From the NCBI GenBank assembly GCA_003254905.1, contig QANU01001262.1, forward strand, positions 948,485 to 1,012,484: a stretch of 64,000 bases of DNA, written 5' to 3'. The stretch's first letter is position 1, and every line of letters starts with the position of its first letter. Below the pieces are notes generated by a model. That model saw only the letters and a list, made by a program, of their open reading frames with translations, was not told the origin of the DNA and searched no databases. The DNA comes from Nissolia schottii (Eukaryota > Streptophyta > Magnoliopsida > Fabales > Fabaceae). A program made the position numbers and the translations under genes. This document shows positions 12,687-26,135 of the stretch, piece after piece.

Positions 12687-13239
12687 TGTTAGATATTTTT
12701 TAAATCAAGTTAGAAAAGTCAAAAATTGATTCATCCCTTATACAAAGAAGTCAAGAATTGTGACTTGATTATCAATTTACTAGCCACCAATATTTATCTT
12801 ATCTTGTTACAACTAAGCATGTTGTCAAGAAGAAAAAGCTTGTGGCTCCAAAATTGCAACATTAATAGTTGAGTCAAACATTGTAGTACCTAGATAATAT
12901 TTATAACTCATGCTTAGATAAGTTGATAATGTGTATCAACTTTAAATGATAATGTTTATCTAGATGATTTGTACACAACTCATATGTTTATCCTTTAGAG
13001 TTATAGAATGTCTATATAAAGGCAATAGCTATGTGCAAATGAAGCATATGAGTTCAAGTGAAGTATGTATGAAACTATCTATGCATCCTAGTTATGGTGC
13101 TTAAGAGTTTATAAATGAAAAGTCTTTTGTTGAAGAAATTCTCTTCCTCTATATTGTGTGAGTGCTACACATTTTAGGTGTTAGTGAGTGTAAGGGAAAA
13201 ACACTTGAGTGAGTTATTAACCTGTGGGTTTTGATATCA
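12687..13239 (+). repeat. 5' LTR of the copia element
   Basis: The 553-bp terminal repeat begins TGTTAGATATTTTTTAAATC and ends TTTTGATATCA. It matches 17354-18329 apart from point differences and the nested insertion. A TATAAAGG motif at about 13014-13021 is a candidate internal promoter. Confidence 0.93.
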
Positions 13240-13335
13240 TATTGGTATCAGAGTTGGTTTAATCCAGCTCCAATTCTGCTAGAGAGTTTGTGAAGAACAA
13301 GAGAGTTCTCATACACTTATTTCCATAGTGCCATC

Positions 13336-14250
13336 ATGGCAAGCAATTACAATATTATTTGGTCTGGTCCCAAATTAGATGAGAAACTAGATTATTATTA
13401 CTGGGAGCTTTTGATGTCCACCCACTTGAAGGCACACAATATTTGGTGCTTTATTGATCCAGGGCTTCAAGACAGAGCTGATGCAACTGCTCAAAGACGA
13501 GACCAACTGACGCTATCACAAATTCACCAAGGAGTAGATTACTCGGTGTTTGGAAAAATAACTAATGCCAAAACAACCAAAGAAAGCATGGACGATTTTG
13601 AAGATGTCATACAAAGGAGTTGAAAAGGCCCAGAAATCCAAGTTGCAGTCCTTGCATCGAGAATATGATAGGTATGAAATGTCTAATTCAGAAACTATTG
13701 AACAATATTTTTCTCGTGTTATTGACCTTGTCAACAAGATGAGAGTTTATGGAGAGGAGATCTTGGACAAGAAGGTAGTGGAGAAAATTCTCCGCACCTT
13801 ACCGATAAAGTTTGATCATGTGGTGACCACAATAATAGAGTCACGCGATACAGATAATATGACAATAGCTAAGTTGCAGGGAAGCATAGAAAGCCACATG
13901 ACCAGAATATTTGAGAAAACAGAAAATTCAATAGAAGAAGCTTTGAAAAGCCAGGTAAGTCTCAACAACAAAGTAGAATCAAGCCATGAAGGAGTAACAA
14001 GAGGTCGTAGATACATCAACCGAGGCAGAGCCAAAGGAAATTTTAGAGGAAGAGGTCGTGGCAATTATAATCAAGGAAGAGGTAACAATTTCACACCACC
14101 AATCTAAGGAAAATGTGGATACAATTTTGGGTCTATTAATCGAGGAAGAGGACGAGGAACCTATTACCAAGAGAGAACCAATTTTGACTGCTACAATTAT
14201 GGAAAGTATGGGCACAGAGCAACAAACTGCATGGTCAAACCAATAAAGCA
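13336..14250 (+). pseudogene. Copia gag remnant (UBN2-type) with degenerate zinc knuckle
   Basis: The reading frame starts MASNYNIIWSGPKL at 13336. It breaks near 13560-13620 by frameshift, resumes in another frame to about 14107, and then shifts again. The middle part is a typical copia capsid-like region followed by an RG-rich basic stretch. The zinc knuckle at about 14190-14230 reads CYNYGKYGHRATNC, so the second zinc-binding cysteine of the CX2CX4HX4C motif is replaced by tyrosine. Non-functional as it stands. Confidence 0.88.
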
Positions 14251-14329
14251 GAATTCCGACACTCAAGCAAATGTCACGGAAAACCAGTATCAAAATATTG
14301 GTGAGAATTCTAATCCACAAAGTTTATTT

Positions 14330-17300
14330 TTGACAAGTAGTTCATGTATTGAAGATGAAAATACATGGTACTTAGATACTGGTTGTAGTAACCGTATGTG
14401 TAGGAAAAAGGAGTTATTCTCTTCACTAGATGAATTAATAAAGCCATCAGTGAAGTTTAGTAACAATACAGACATTCCAATTTTGGGAAAAAGTCGGATA
14501 GAAATCAAGTTGAAAGATGGATCTCACAATTTTATTTCTGAAGTATTTTATGTTCCTGGTCTACATCACAATTTATTGAGCATGGGGCAACTGTCAGAGA
14601 AAGGTTACAACGTGCAAATTCATCAAGGATGTTGTACATTGATCGATAAGAACAGGAGACTTGTTGCAAAGGTACAAATGACTAGGAACTGAATCTTCTT
14701 ATTAAAATTTCAACATGATAAGTTTTCCTACCTGATTTCTGTCATTCTTGATGATAACTGGCTATGGCATATGCGTTTTGGACACTTTCACTTTTCTGGA
14801 CTGAATTACCTGTCTAGAAAAGAGCTTGTTTTTGGTTTGCCAGTAGTTGAAATTCCTAATTGTATTTGTGAGACTTGCCAATTGGGAAAGAAGCACAGAG
14901 AATAATTTCTAGTTGGAAAATCCTGGAGAGCAAGGAAACTATTGGAGATTGTGAACTCAGATCTGTGCATGGTTGATATACCAACTCCTGGTGGTAGCAA
15001 ATATTTCATCACTTTTACTGATGATCTTAGTAGAAAGACATGGATTTATTTCTTGAAGCAGAAATCAGAGGCTTGTGATGCCTTCAAATCATTCAAGACA
15101 TTTGTGGAGAAACAAAGTGGCTGCAAAATTAAGATCTTGAGAACAGATAGAGGAACAAAGTATCTTGCTTGTGCAGACAACAACATGGAATACAACATCA
15201 GATGACTACCATATACACTCCCTAGCAAAATGGAGTTGCAAAAAGGAAGAACAGGACCATCATGGATATGGTCATATGTATGCTGAAATTCAAACAAATG
15301 CCTAAAGAATTTTGGGCAGAATCAACTGTTACTGCTGTTTATATCTTGAACAGGTGTCCATCAAAAAGTGTTTGTGATAAGACACCATAGGAATCTTGGA
15401 GCAAAAGGAAACCATCAATCCACCATTTCAGAATTTTTGGGTGTATTGCTTACGCCCATGTACTAGATCAGTTAAGAAAGAAGTTGGATGATAAAGGTGA
15501 AAAATGCATCTTCATAGGCTATAGTTTAAATTCAAAGGCATACAAATACAAACCAGAGACAAATAAGGTGATTATTAGTTGAGACGTGACATTTGATGAA
15601 AAATAATGTAGGACTGGTCCTCTCAAGCTCAAAAGAATCCTGAGGTGATTCCAGAAAGTTATGTAGTAGAAGATAGACAAGAAGACACATTATCACAACC
15701 AAAATCTTCAAGTAGACCTTAGAGGAACAGAAGACTACCAGCCATTTTAGAGGCTTATGTTGTTAGTAATGACAACGATATTTCTAATGAAGAAATTATC
15801 AACTTTGCTCTATTTGCAGGTTGTGAGCCAGTTACTTTTGACGAGGCTTCTAGTAATAAGAATTGGAGAAAAGCAATAGATGAAGAAATTCATGCAATTG
15901 AGAAGAATAATACATGGGAACTGACTAACTTGCCAGCATACAAGAAGCCAATTGGAGCGAAGTGGGTTTATAAGACAAAGTATAAACCTAATGGTGAAAT
16001 TGATCGTTTCAAAACCAGACTAGTTGCAAAAGGGTGCAGACAAAAGCTAGGTATTGATTATTTTGAAGCATTTGCTCTTGTTGCAAGATTAGACACTATT
16101 CGCATGATTGTATCCCTTTCTGCTCAAAATAAATGGAAGATATACCAAATGGATGTTAAGTCTGCATTTCTAAATGACACTTTAGAAGAAGAAGTGTCTG
16201 TTGAGCAACCTGCAGGTTATGAAGTCTCTGGAGGTGAAGATAAAGTCTACAAGTTAAAGAAAGCATTATATGGTCTGAAACAGGCATCGAGAACGTGATA
16301 TAAGAAAATTGATTCTTACTTTGTTAAGAATATTTTTCAAAGATGTCCATTTGAGCACACTCTTTATATCAAATCAGTTGAGCCTGATGATATTTTGATT
16401 GTGTGTCTCTATGTTGATGATTTGATTTTCACTGGCAACAATATGAAGATAATTGCAGAGTTCAGGGAGGCTATGGAGAAACACTTTGAAATGACAAGGC
16501 CTGATGTCTTATTTTCTCGGCATCGAGGTCGATCAGTAAAATGATGGAATTTTTATTTCTCAAAAGAAATATGCTAGTGATATTTTGAAGAAATTTCAGA
16601 TGGAGAATTCAAAACCAATTTCCACTCCAGTAAAAGAAAAGTTCAAATTTGTCAGACAAGATAAAGGAAGAGCTGTTGATTCCACTTACTATAAAAGCAT
16701 AATGGGAAGCTTAAGATATTTAACAACTATTTTGGAATTGGATTATTAGTAGATTTATGGAGGAGCCACGCACCTGTCATCTGCAAGTAGTTAAAAGGAT
16801 TCTTTGATATATTAAAGGTACCCTGAATGATGGAATTTATTATGAAACTATTGAAAATGAAAAGCTTGTTGGATACACAAATAGTTATTGGGCAGGAGAC
16901 ATAGCAACAAGGAAAAGCACTTCAGGATATGTGTTTAATCTTGAATTAGGCGCACTATCATGGTCATCCATGAAACAACCGATTGTTGTACTTTCTACAA
17001 CAGAAGCAGAATATATAGCATCATCTAGTTGTGCTACACAGGTGATATGGTTAAGAAGAATTCTTAAAGAATTAAATTTGAAGCAAAACTTTCCCACGAC
17101 AATATTTTGTGATAACAAGTCGGCTATTGCACTTTTCAAGAATCCAGTGTTTCATGGGAGATCCAAGCATATAGATATCCTATTCCACAAAATAAGGGAA
17201 TTGGTAACTGAAAAAGAAGTAGTGATTGTTTATTGTCCCATTGAAGAGCAAGTTGCAGATATTTTTACGAAACCTTTGAAGATTGAGTTGTTTTACAAGT

Positions 17301-17344
17301 TGAAAAAGATGCTTAGAATGATTAATTCTACAGGCTTGGTTTAA
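14330..17344 (+). pseudogene. Copia pol remnant: protease, integrase, reverse transcriptase, RNase H
   Basis: Domains are seen in order. A protease motif WYLDTGCSN lies near 14368-14395. A GAG-pre-integrase region with CETCQLGKK lies near 14868-14892, followed by the integrase core to about 15600. Reverse transcriptase begins near 15930 (GAKWVYKTKYKPNGEIDRFK) with the active-site YVDD at 16410-16421. RNase H runs to the stop at 17342-17344 and includes STTEAEYIA and FTKPL. Many stops and frameshifts separate these blocks, for example TGA near 16297 and TAG near 16747. It is annotated as broken; no functional product is expected. Confidence 0.9.
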
Positions 17345-17353
17345 GGGAGGCAT

Positions 17354-18329
17354 TGTTCGATATTTTTTAAACCAAGTTAGAAAAGTCAAAAATTGCTTCA
17401 TCCTTTATCCAAAGAAGTCAAGAATTGTGGCATGATTATCAATTTACTAGCCACCAATATTTATCTCATCTTGTTACAACTAAGCATGTTGTCAAGAAGA
17501 AAATGCTTGTGACTCCAAAATTGCAACACTAATAGTTGAGTGAAACATTTTGGCACCTAGATAAGATTTACAACTTATGCTCAGATAAGTTGACAAGGTT
17601 TATCAACTTTAAGTGATAAGGTTTATCTTTATGATTTGTACACAACACATGTTTATGCTATAGAGTTATAGAATGCCTATATAAAGGTAATAGCTATGTG
17701 CAAATGAAGCACATGACAAGTGAGTTATGTATGAAAGTGTCTATGCATTCTTGTACCAGAGGGGTACTCTTCGGTCCCTGGAGCTCTGTGGATGAGTCGG
17801 CTGGGTGGGTACCTGAAAAGACTCCGATGCCAAAGTCAGTAGAGGTTTGAGATGTGTATTCAAATATGGGGGATTAAGGTCTCAGGCCTTACCTGGGTGG
17901 CTGGCCCTGCTTATGTACCTGGAGGAGTTAGGTGATTGCCTCAGTTCCGCGCTATTATTCTGCAGACACTTTACCTGCTCAAGTTCCGTGGTTAGCGTCG
18001 TGACATCCGTGGGGCGTCAATTAGGGGATATGAGTGTAGCTGATTACGTTGCGGATGTGCGAGCTGCGTGGGCTGGGCAGGGTCCTTCCGTGGAATCGGC
18101 CTTCGATGTCCAGTTCATGATGAGTCGGGTGTGGTCCTTCTGTGGACCGGGCCATCGGGGCTCAGTCCATAACAATTCTAGTTATGGTGCATAAGAGTTT
18201 ATGAATGAAAAGTTTTTTATTGAAGAAATTATCTTCCTCTATATTGAGTGAGTGTTGTACTTTTTAGGTGTTAGTGAGTTTAAGTGAAAAACACTTGAGT
18301 GAATTATTAACCTATGAATTTTGATAACA
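17354..18329 (+). repeat. 3' LTR of the copia element, interrupted by a solo LTR
   Basis: It is homologous to 12687-13239. It measures 976 bp because a 423-bp insertion plus its 5-bp duplication lies at 17752-18179; without these the length is 548 bp, matching the 5' LTR. It starts TGTTCGATATTTTTTAAACC and ends GATAACA, followed by the target duplication. Confidence 0.93.
17752..18174. mobile_element. Nested 423-bp solo LTR (unidentified family)
   Basis: The block has no counterpart in the 5' LTR. It starts TGTACCAGAG and ends CCATAACA, the TG...CA signature of LTRs. It is bordered by the direct repeat ATTCT at 17747-17751 and 18175-18179, where the 5' LTR has one copy (ATCCT). It is visibly more GC-rich than its surroundings and has no pol domain. 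A solo LTR formed by recombination between the ends of a full element is the simplest reading. The 115-codon frame inside resembles no protein and is not annotated. Confidence 0.82.
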
Positions 18330-18334
18330 GTGTT

Positions 18335-19572
18335 CCTTTGTCATGATGAAAACTCAAATTCAAACAACTAATCCCATTAATAACTCTACTAGTACCAACT
18401 TTTTTTTGGTGATGTCTACTACTACTAGCACTAACTGAAGCAACTCTACTGCATGTCCTCTTCAGAATAATTAAACAGCATACAAAATTAACTATAAATA
18501 ATTAAGCAATTTGCATTTTCATGATCGTATTAGCTAGTCCACTCTTGGACTATTGGAGTTATTGGTGCCAGTAATTAGTAGTAACGACACAATATTAAAA
18601 GGAAAAAACAAAGAAGAATAATTCATTTTGCTGTAGAATTAGAGAAAAACAACAAGGAAAAGCACTCGTTAAACAAAGCGACATAGCTATCCAAGAAAAA
18701 AGTATAAGGAAATAAACAGAAAGTAACTATTTGACGCTCATAAAAGACAACAATAGTTAACCCGAATTTCTTCGAGATAATCGATGGAGAAAATGGAATG
18801 AGGATTGCCTTTGACACAATCAAATGTTTTTGACATATTGTTACGGAAATTGACAAAATTTAGATTATCAGAGGGACTGCAAACAAAAATAACAACATTA
18901 ATCCATGAAAATAAAGAAACCAAAATGGAACCAATTAAATAAAACTTTGCACTTGAGTATTCTCTCCTTTGATCCTTCTAGTTGTTGTCTTGTTGGTAAG
19001 CTGAACTAAGGACAAGCCAAAACCATAATTAAGCAACTAATTACTTGAGCAAAGTTTGGAGAAAGCATCAAAGAAATCAAGATGACATTTTTTTTCTAGC
19101 CCTGAGAGCAATGTCCTCTAGGATAGAATAGGATTTTGATTCAACTTTAACCCTACTCTTAATCTATTGAATAAAGAAAAATTTTATCATATTCTACTTG
19201 CAAGTTTTACAAATAGAAACTCTTACTCTATCCATTGGCTCGTAATATAAACCCTAATTCTATCTTATCGTACCCATTATTTTATAAAAAAATATTTGTA
19301 TATTTACAACATATAAATGTCAGCTACAAAAAAAATATTTATTTTAATATATAACAATAACATAATTTAAATTAATAACTACACAATTCATAAAAATTAA
19401 ACAAACATAATCATTTCAACATGAAAAAATCATAAATTAAACCAAATACTATAATCTCTATTTATAACAACTAAAAAAATATAACATTATAATTTATTTG
19501 ATACATAAAAAAAATCAACTAAGACATATAATAAACTAAATAATTCTTTAACAACCACCTAAGCGGGTCATT

Positions 19573-19603
<31 letters not shown>

Positions 19604-21671
19604 TGAGAGAGAGAGATGCAGGCAAGGTTGGAGTGGGTTAGAATCTAACCTTATCTAAATACGTGCAGGTAAATACTTATAAAAGAGCGAGATTTTATCT
19701 TATCATTGGGTTGGATTGGGTATCCACGGACAGGGTATTCATCCTAATGCTCTTATGTGATATAAATAATAACGGTGAAACTAAGAATATGTTTGGAAAA
19801 AATGGAAAATGATAATTAATTCTCATATTTAGTAAACATTTTTTTTTATTATTATTCGAGAATGTTCAAACGCGAGAGATTCTCAATAATAATATATCAT
19901 ACTGATTTTTTTTTATAAATCTCTTAATTTTTTTTTAAAAAAAAAAGCTTTATATGAGAAGGAATTTTTGGCTTGGGATCTTTGTACCAAGGAGTCTTAT
20001 CTTTCTTGGTTGCATGTTTGTTGTGTTGTGCTGGCATTCAACTTCTAATGGCATCCTCACAAAAAAAAAAAAAACAATCAATTTCTTATACTCTTAAAAG
20101 AAGTCATTTTTTTAATAGAGGTGTTAATCATATCAAATTGCGCTCATGAACTCGAAATTCCAAACTAAATTGATGAAATTGGTTTGAATCAGTTCGATTA
20201 ATCGAACTATTTCAAGTTAAATTAATTACTCACCATTACATTTCAATTGATTTTTTAAAGTTATTTTTTCTCTCTTGGTTTTAACATTTACATGGTTTAT
20301 TTTCTTTCTACGTGTAGAGTGCACCCCATTTCATTTATGTCACAAACATTTTTCCTGAACTTAGGAAAACGACAGAGATTATATAATAACATATGTGCGA
20401 CCGGCATTTCTCATTGTTAACAATCCAATGCACCACATATATACTACATCTGTCCTTGTTTTCTTGTTTTCGATACAAGTACCCAACTCTGCTCTGCTGC
20501 CACATATATGACGATGTGGAATCATAGGGGAAGAAAGCAACTGTCCTTTCCTAACCTAAAACCAAACAAAACAGACAGACGTCTACAAACAACCGGCACC
20601 TTTATTACTTGGATACATGACATTGTTCACAGCAAAGAATCTTATTATATGTAATTTTTCACTAATGTGAAATAACTTATTCACAAATAATATCTAAGAG
20701 GTGATGATTCACTTTATATTATAAGCTATATTTAAAAGTAATATAGAATTTTAACATTTTATTTATTTAAGTGGTTTAATGTAACTCAAAATTAATTTAA
20801 GAGGTGAGACTTATCTTAGTATTATAAGAATTAACTAAACTCTATCTTTAAAATAATGTTTGGTAAACACTTTGAGATAAAAAATACACATTAACATTTG
20901 CGTTAATTTGTTTTAGATATATAGAAATTAAATTAAAAATATTTTCTAAATATTTTTCTTATATTTCTCATTTTTAGATTAATGAAAATTAATTAAAAAA
21001 TTGTTTTAAATTTTATGTTTTTCATCTTATTATTTAAATATATTTATGTTTATACTATATTTATATTTTATTATTTTGAGACGTATACTAAATTTTATTA
21101 AACTCAAATGATAAGATATACAAATGATAAGTAATATTTTCTCTTTCCAAATATATATTTGTTTGGTATAATATATATGTGTGTATATGTATGTATGTAT
21201 GTAGCAAAAACAGAGGTAAGGTATAGCTTTGCGTTTTGCTTGATACGCAGAACCTTCCAACGTTTGAAACTTTGCATTGTTCCAGCTAATCTTGAAACGG
21301 TTTCTTATTCTTCCACCTCATTTTGGGGAAGACCCAGCAATTCTCTAACCGCTGGTTCTTCCCAATTTTTTGGGGGGTCATTATTATTTTGCATGCTGCT
21401 TTCGTTTTGATTTATGTGGAGTTTTTTGGCCACCTTCAAAATCGCTCCTCCATCAATTCCAGAACCAAAAATAAAAATAAAAATGAACTGACCCCTTTAC
21501 CCTTCTCTGAGAACCCCACTTTTTTCTTGTTCTCATTTTTAGCAATGGCACTGATCGGATTCGGTTCTGCTTGGCATCTCAATGTTGGCGATGGCAGCTT
21601 CTGCAGCAGCGCTCACTTTCTCTCTTCCATCGAAAGCTTGAGCCTTTGATTCTTAGAAAAAGCTAAAAAAG
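18335..21671. other. Intergenic AT-rich region; kinase 5' leader at its right end
   Basis: No gene supported. It contains a TG/GA compound microsatellite (19574-19616), TATG repeats (about 21174-21204), and long A/T tracts. The last few hundred bases before 21671 probably hold the transcription start and first untranslated exon of the downstream kinase, although no TATA box is clear. Confidence 0.45.
19574..19616. repeat. Compound (TG)n(GA)n microsatellite
   Basis: About seven TG units are followed by GA units with one T interruption, directly readable in the sequence. A likely length-variable marker. Confidence 0.9.
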
Positions 21672-22246
21672 GTATCCATTCACCTTCAAGGCACCGACTC
21701 CCCCCCCCCCCCTTCCTTTTGTATTTTGCTGTGGCCTTAATAAAAGTCAATTTTTTCGTCTATAGTTTCCTTTTGTTCTCTCTCTCTCTCGTTCTCATTT
21801 CGCGTAATTCTTAATCTGTTTTGCTTTGTGCGGTTGATGCTTATGCTGACCATTTTCGTGGTTCCTGCTTTCAAGGTTTGTGGCTCTGTGCTTTTCCATT
21901 TATTTTTCCTGCTACGCTGAAAATAAAAATTTGATTTTTCAGTGTCGTTGGTCTTGGTCATATAGAATAGTTCGAGTTGGGTCGTTTTCTGATAGCTTTA
22001 CTTTTCTTATTCTGCTGCTATATTTGTTCGATTTTAGGTAGTCAATATAACAGATGGTTGGCAAGGATGAAATTCTTGGTTTTTGAATCATGAAGAGTCA
22101 ATTTTCTAAGATAGAGAAGGAAGGTTCTGTTGGGGGTGCTCTTTATCAGTTTTTAGATTATATATACATGTATTTCAAACTTATGTATTTAATTACAATT
22201 CTGCTGCTAAAAAAAATTACATTTTTCTTAAATTTTAATATTGTAG
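21672..22246 (+). other. Inferred intron in the kinase 5' leader
   Basis: A good donor (AAAAAG then GTATCC) at 21671/21672 and an acceptor (TTTTAATATTGTAG) ending at 22246 would remove 575 bases before the start codon at 22313. Leader introns are common in this kinase group. This is inferred from splice consensus only. Confidence 0.4.
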
Positions 22247-22312
22247 TTTATTGCCATCTGGGTTGTCCGAATTCGTTGTTGAATCTGTGGTTCTCGAATT
22301 GGGGCGTTCTAG

Positions 22313-24438
22313 ATGGAGTTGGAAGGTGAGGGTGTTAGGACACCAAACATGGAACTGGAAGCTGTAGGAGCCCTGGATTCGAAGATGAAAGGTGCCGGAA
22401 ACCAAAGCAGTAAAGATATGATCTTCAGAGCTGATAAGATTGATCTTAAGAGTTTGGATGCCCAGCTTGAAAAGCACTTGAGCAGGGTTTGGTCGAGGAC
22501 GGTGAGCATGGAGATTAAAAGGCCGAAAGAAGAGTGGGAGATCGATTTGGCCAAATTGGATTTACGATATGTTGTAGCTCATGGTACCTATGGTACCGTT
22601 TACCGGGGCACATACGATAGCCAAGATGTTGCAGGTACTTGCAATTCATTCACTTATTTATGTTTATATGCTGTGCATTCTCATTCTAGCCGGTTGTCTT
22701 TGTTGCCAAAAAAAGTGAGTAGAAAGAAATTGTAATGTGTTATTCAATATCTTTCTACCAGAACTCGTTGGTTCACTCACAGTTTTGCTGAGAAAAGGCA
22801 AAAGTTTAGGAATGGTGTGGTGAACATAGCAGTATACTAGTATTATTATCATTTTGGATCCGTACGAGTAGTGCAGGATGAAGAGATAATTTTTATAACT
22901 AGTGTGTTGCCATCTTGAATTTTATAGTGAAAGTGTTGGACTGGGGTGAGGATGGTGTCGCCACTGCCGCTGAAACTGCCGCTTTAAGGGCATCTTTTAA
23001 GCAGGAGGTTGCTGTCTGGCACAAACTTGACCATCCAAATGTCACAAAAGTAAAACTTGTAGTCTTCAATCTCATTTATTTCATTAATGATTGCTATTTA
23101 ACAAAGTTGATGAAGGAAGTGGCTGCTACAGATAGCTTTTTACTGTTACTTAGAAGTAATCACATCTTTGGAACTTTGCTCCATCTTGCTTAGTTTTCTG
23201 TTCTTCTTTCCCTTTCAAGAGGGGACATGAAATAATTTCATGATTCTGCACATGAATTTTGCTTAAAGAAACAATTTTTCAGCTTAGTAATATTTTGTAT
23301 TCATTTCTGCAAAAGTTTGTTGGAGCTTCAATGGGCACTTCAAATCTTAAGATTCCCTCAAAAAACCCTTCGAATGGTGATGGTCAAGATCTTCCTTCTA
23401 GGGCGTGTTGTGTTATTGTTGAGTTTCTCGCTGGTGGGACACTCAAACAATACTTGATAAGAAATAGGCGGAAGAAACTTCCTTACAAGACCGTGGTTCA
23501 GTTGGCCTTAGACCTTTCTAGGGGGTGAGTGCGATTTTCTTTCTCTCTAAAATTAGAAATTTTGAATCTTTTACTGATATGAATTTGTTTCCATAATCTG
23601 CAGTCTTAGTTACCTACACTCAGAAAAGATTGTTCATCGCGATGTTAAAACGGAGAATATGTTGTTAGATGGTAACCGGAATCTGAAAATAGCTGATTTT
23701 GGAGTTGCTAGGGTTGAAGCGATGAATCCAAGTGATATGACTGGTGAAACTGGAACACTCGGATATATGGCGCCAGAGGTATTAATGCTGTTTTTGAAAA
23801 AATAAATAATAAAATCATATGGTTATATTTTTTGTTTTGGATTGCTTAAATTTGAAATTGTATTTTTCTAGGATTTCAAATATAGTGAGATCACTGTTTG
23901 CATGAATACACACAAGCGATTGGGAGAGATGCGACATTAGTTAGCTTTTAACCTTGGCGTTATATGTGTGTAGGTTCTAGATGGTAAGCCTTACAACAGG
24001 AGATGCGATGTCTATAGCTTTGGCATTTGCTTGTGGGAAATTTATTGCTGCGATATGCCTTATCCGGATCTGAGCTTCGCTGATGTATCTTCTGCGGTTG
24101 TTCGCCAGGTTTGTTCACATGACGGGCTATTTATGGAACATTGTACCATAGCATGTTTGCTTAATTTAATTTAATTTTGCCTATGGCTATACGAGACATG
24201 GATTTCTTGTGTGTTGTGTGTTCTTGCACAGAATTTACGCCCAGAAATTCCAAGGTGTTGTCCGAGTGCCTTAGCAAATATCATGAGGAAATGCTGGGAT
24301 GGGAATCCGAACAAGCGTCCTGGAATGGACGAGGTGGCGAGGATGCTAGAAGCAATCGATACGAGCAAAGGTGGTGGGATGATACCGGAAGACCAGGCTA
24401 GTTCTTGCTTTTGTTTTGCCCCGACCCGTGGTCCCTGA
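22313..24438 (+). CDS. Raf-like MAPKKK-type protein kinase (MRK1-like)
   Basis: Six coding exons (22313-22634, 22928-23049, 23316-23524, 23604-23778, 23974-24108, 24232-24438) give 389 residues with all phases closing. The N-terminal 80 residues contain [12 protein letters not shown] and [11 protein letters not shown], typical of plant C-group Raf-like kinases such as AtMRK1. Kinase landmarks: glycine loop GTYGTVYRG (91-99), VAIK-type lysine K109 in AVKVLDWG, catalytic HRDVKTEN with D231, DFG at 249-251, APE at 274-276, and the late motif [12 protein letters not shown]. All catalytic residues are present, so it should phosphorylate Ser/Thr (or Tyr) in the cytosol; substrates are unknown. The C-terminus is short and ends [12 protein letters not shown]. 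The CF-rich end is a possible lipidation site, but that is speculative. A leader intron is likely. Confidence 0.93.
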
Positions 24439-26135
24439 TTCGTGAGTTTTTGATCTCATTTTTCATGTATCCAAGAGATTGGTTGAACCAATGCAACTGG
24501 CAAGCTTAATATTTTATGGCTTTGCCAGTTTACACATCTCAACTTCATTTCTTGATTAAGGAGACAATGATTGTGAAAAGATAAGGAAGGGACCCTTTTT
24601 CTTCCTTTGAATTTTTGGCCAAAGGGGTGAGCTCATTGCTTCTTAGAATTTTGTATTTAGAATCGAACACTGCTTTCATTTCTACTATAATCTCTAATCA
24701 AAATTTCCCCCCATTAATGGCTCTTGACTACTTAGTACTTAAGGCACAAAAAATATATGTAGGAAGGATGGGAATATGAACAAATTTACCATTAATTGTG
24801 CATGGCATTGTCCTCATTCATTGTACCTAAAACTATGCTTTCATGCTGAAATGATTTTCAGGGATAATCTTGTCCAATAACGCACAATTAGTCTCGAGTC
24901 CAGTTAATAAGAACAAAAGGTTAATTGATAATAATAATAATAACAAAAGAGGGTCTACTTTTTTCGGTCGTGAATAAAAAGAGGTTGGAAGAAATTTGAG
25001 ATGCAGTAATCGACAATTGGACACCAAAGAAGTCCAACTAAGACCAAGATGAATAATGAAAAGCCCATTAAGACTATTTGCGCTGTTTAATCTCATAATT
25101 CGCAATCCATATATTCCAAATATATTAATTCACTAAGCCAGAAAGATAATGGTGACACCGCTTCTTTCGTATAGCTTTAACAAAATGGAAAATAGAAAAA
25201 CGAATCTAGACGATTTAGTGGAGAGGTACACTTATCTTAATGGAATTTTTGCTCAAAAGCTGGCTATTAGACATTAGTGGTTGGACATCTTGCACACTAA
25301 AAAAAATAGAGAAAGAAAGAAAGAAAGATGAAGTGGAAGTATATTAAAAAAGAGAGAGAATGAAGTAATAGAATAATTTCATAAGACATTTATAACAATG
25401 TATTTAATATTTTTTAGGCACTTAAATGTAGTAATATATAGTTCTCCTAATACATTCCATAGTCTTCATAAATTTGATACATTTAAAAATTAATATATTA
25501 GAGTCCATTACCTTTGTAAAAAAAAAAGATAAAAAATAATTTTTTTTTTTAATTTCTTACTTATTCTATGGAGTAAATACTTCATTCTACTCAATTTATT
25601 TATTTTTAATAATTTTTATAACTAAATTTATCGAATTTTGTTATTATTTTTTTGTTTTATATGATTATAATAAACTTTTCATTAGTCATATTATTAAAAG
25701 AACCAACTTATAAGAGGTTTAGAGATTTGCAGACAATTTAAGTTTATGATGCACATCTTTACAAATATTATGTTAAAAAATATTAATTTATCACATTAGA
25801 TCTTATAATCCATTAATATGTTATATTAAATCATAAAATAATAAAATAATAATAAATTTAATATAAGTGAAAAATCATCATTTTTAGTAATGGATAGAAA
25901 ATGCGCTTTGAACCCTTCTTACGTAATGGACCCATAATATATTGTGATAAAAATAACAAAATGTCTACGCCCTTTCATGTTTGGACAGTTGCATCCGCTT
26001 CATTTGAGGCATTAGTTTAGTAAAAGAGGGACGCAATTTGAAAGCACAAAACTCAAAAAACTCTTTAAATTCGGTCATCACATTATTCACATCACATATA
26101 GCTAGCTAGCTGGCTAGCTCTCTTTTGAAGCAGCA
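24439..26135. other. Intergenic region between kinase and HMT genes
   Basis: No gene supported. The first 200-300 bases are probably the kinase 3' untranslated region. A GAAA repeat lies at about 25309-25328. The remainder is very AT-rich. Overlapping AGCT palindromes (about 26101-26121) lie just before the HMT start. No TATA box is obvious. Confidence 0.45.

Larger units (their letters stand above)
12687..18329 (+). mobile_element. Ty1-copia LTR retrotransposon, full-length but decayed
   Basis: Two LTRs (12687-13239 and 17354-18329) flank degenerate gag-pol. The 5-bp target duplication GTGTT is present at 12682-12686 and 18330-18334. LTRs start TG and end CA. The primer-binding site TGGTATCAGAG, complementary to initiator Met-tRNA, is at 13243-13253. 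A polypurine tract AAGGGAGG is at 17343-17350. Domain order is gag, protease, integrase, reverse transcriptase, RNase H, which defines copia rather than gypsy. The frame is broken repeatedly by shifts and stops, so the copy is not autonomous. The 3' LTR is lengthened by a nested insertion. Confidence 0.95.

Noticed and set aside
17847..18194. 115-codon open frame inside the solo LTR
   Set aside because: No domain similarity; LTRs often hold chance frames, and the frame crosses the insertion border.
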